The notes under the pieces were generated by a model. It was not told the origin of the DNA. It ran no database searches and worked only from the letters and a program-made list of their open reading frames with translations. From NCBI GenBank assembly GCA_964592235.1, contig CAZQCF010000001.1, positions 124,001 to 188,000 of the forward strand: DNA of 64,000 nucleotides, given 5' to 3'. Shown piece by piece: positions 63,843-64,000 of this stretch; the first letter of the stretch is position 1; the number at the start of each line of letters is the position of its first letter. The translations under genes and the position numbers were made by a program. Origin of the DNA: PLA3 sp964592235 (GTDB lineage Bacteria > Planctomycetota > Phycisphaerae > UBA1845 > UTPLA1).

Positions 63843-64000
63843 ATGCCGGACTGGGCCCTCTTGCTTATTGGCTTCATCGTTGGTGCCGCGCTCGGCGCGC
63901 TGGCCGCACGGCGATTCCTCCGCGCGACGCCGGGGGCCGAGGCCGCCGCGCTGAACGCGACGTTGAATGAACTGCGGGCACAAACCGCCGCCCGCGAATC
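63843..64000 (+). CDS. membrane-anchored coiled-coil protein start, RmuC-like (partial)
   Basis: The gene runs off the right edge; 52 codons are visible. N-terminal membrane helix (WALLLIGFIVGAALGALAA) followed by RRFLRATPG and a helical coiled-coil start (AAALNATLNELRAQTAARE). This is the pattern of the RmuC family N-terminus, but other membrane-anchored coiled-coil proteins begin the same way. TAAACT ends six bases before the ATG and no Shine-Dalgarno is seen. Confidence 0.5.
   Translation, partial: MPDWALLLIGFIVGAALGALAARRFLRATPGAEAAALNATLNELRAQTAARE

Overview
The window looks like a high-GC chromosome fragment of a Planctomycetota bacterium, close in style to Phycisphaerae-like lineages (the class is a guess). 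Several features support this. There are two dockerin-like C-termini and one PEP-CTERM signal on exported proteins. Two membrane proteins carry the CxxCGYxLxGL..CPECG zinc ribbon. There is a bacterial microcompartment (BMC) locus and a diderm envelope toolkit (LptF/G permease, heptosyltransferase, LPS-type kinase, DsbD, split MacB/Lol-type ABC system). Many short dispersed palindromic or low-complexity repeats lie between genes. No rRNA, tRNA, CRISPR array, insertion sequence or phage gene was recognised.

Layout. 190-4664 (minus strand): a compact BMC operon with one BMC-H, three BMC-P and two BMC-T shell proteins plus a CoA-acylating-type aldehyde dehydrogenase, behind a strong promoter placed so close that the first mRNA may be leaderless. 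4853-10300: two large exported metalloproteases (M1 with a dockerin-like tail, then M16). 10521-11833: a 43-residue hydrophobic small ORF, thiol peroxidase and a thioredoxin with a CMPC active site. 11968-19451 (minus): an ABC export operon in the order ATPase, permease B, permease A, permease B', permease A', HlyD/MacA-type adaptor, followed by a separate lipoprotein; a 10-N assembly gap breaks the ATPase. 19685-30562: pyrophosphatase, PEP-CTERM protein, a cysC/PHP-phosphoesterase pair, a DUF1015 protein, a FabH-like ketoacyl synthase, a lipoprotein, LptF/G, a zinc-ribbon protein and adenine deaminase. 30806-34704: rpsP-trmD-rplS-yraN-tatD-ROK kinase, with rimM missing from its usual place. 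35036-43859: a fasciclin protein, DUF378, lipocalin, SDR/DUF2867, beta-propeller, SRPBCC, CheY-like receiver, a membrane protein and an FG-GAP lipoprotein. 43860-46301: a lower-GC insert with two small membrane/zinc-ribbon proteins and a Fic enzyme. 46346-64000: DsbD, RNase Y behind a long leader, LPS-type kinase, heptosyltransferase, FabI, unknowns, a Nudix protein, a dockerin protein, Hpt plus receiver-GGEEF, alaS, and the start of an RmuC-like gene at the right edge.

The most unusual signal is the repeat landscape. At least three dispersed repeat families sit between genes and also inside or at the ends of coding sequences (alaS linkers, the DsbD linker, BMC-P tails, the heptosyltransferase C-terminus). 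One family shows a compensatory base-pair change between copies. alaS also contains a roughly 420-bp low-GC patch that looks like a recombination mosaic. Other points worth a second look are the BMC locus of Haliangium-like shell composition, the duplicated permease pair served by one ATPase, the translationally coupled cysC-PHP pair that suggests PAP recycling, and the strong promoter with a ~640-nt leader upstream of rny.
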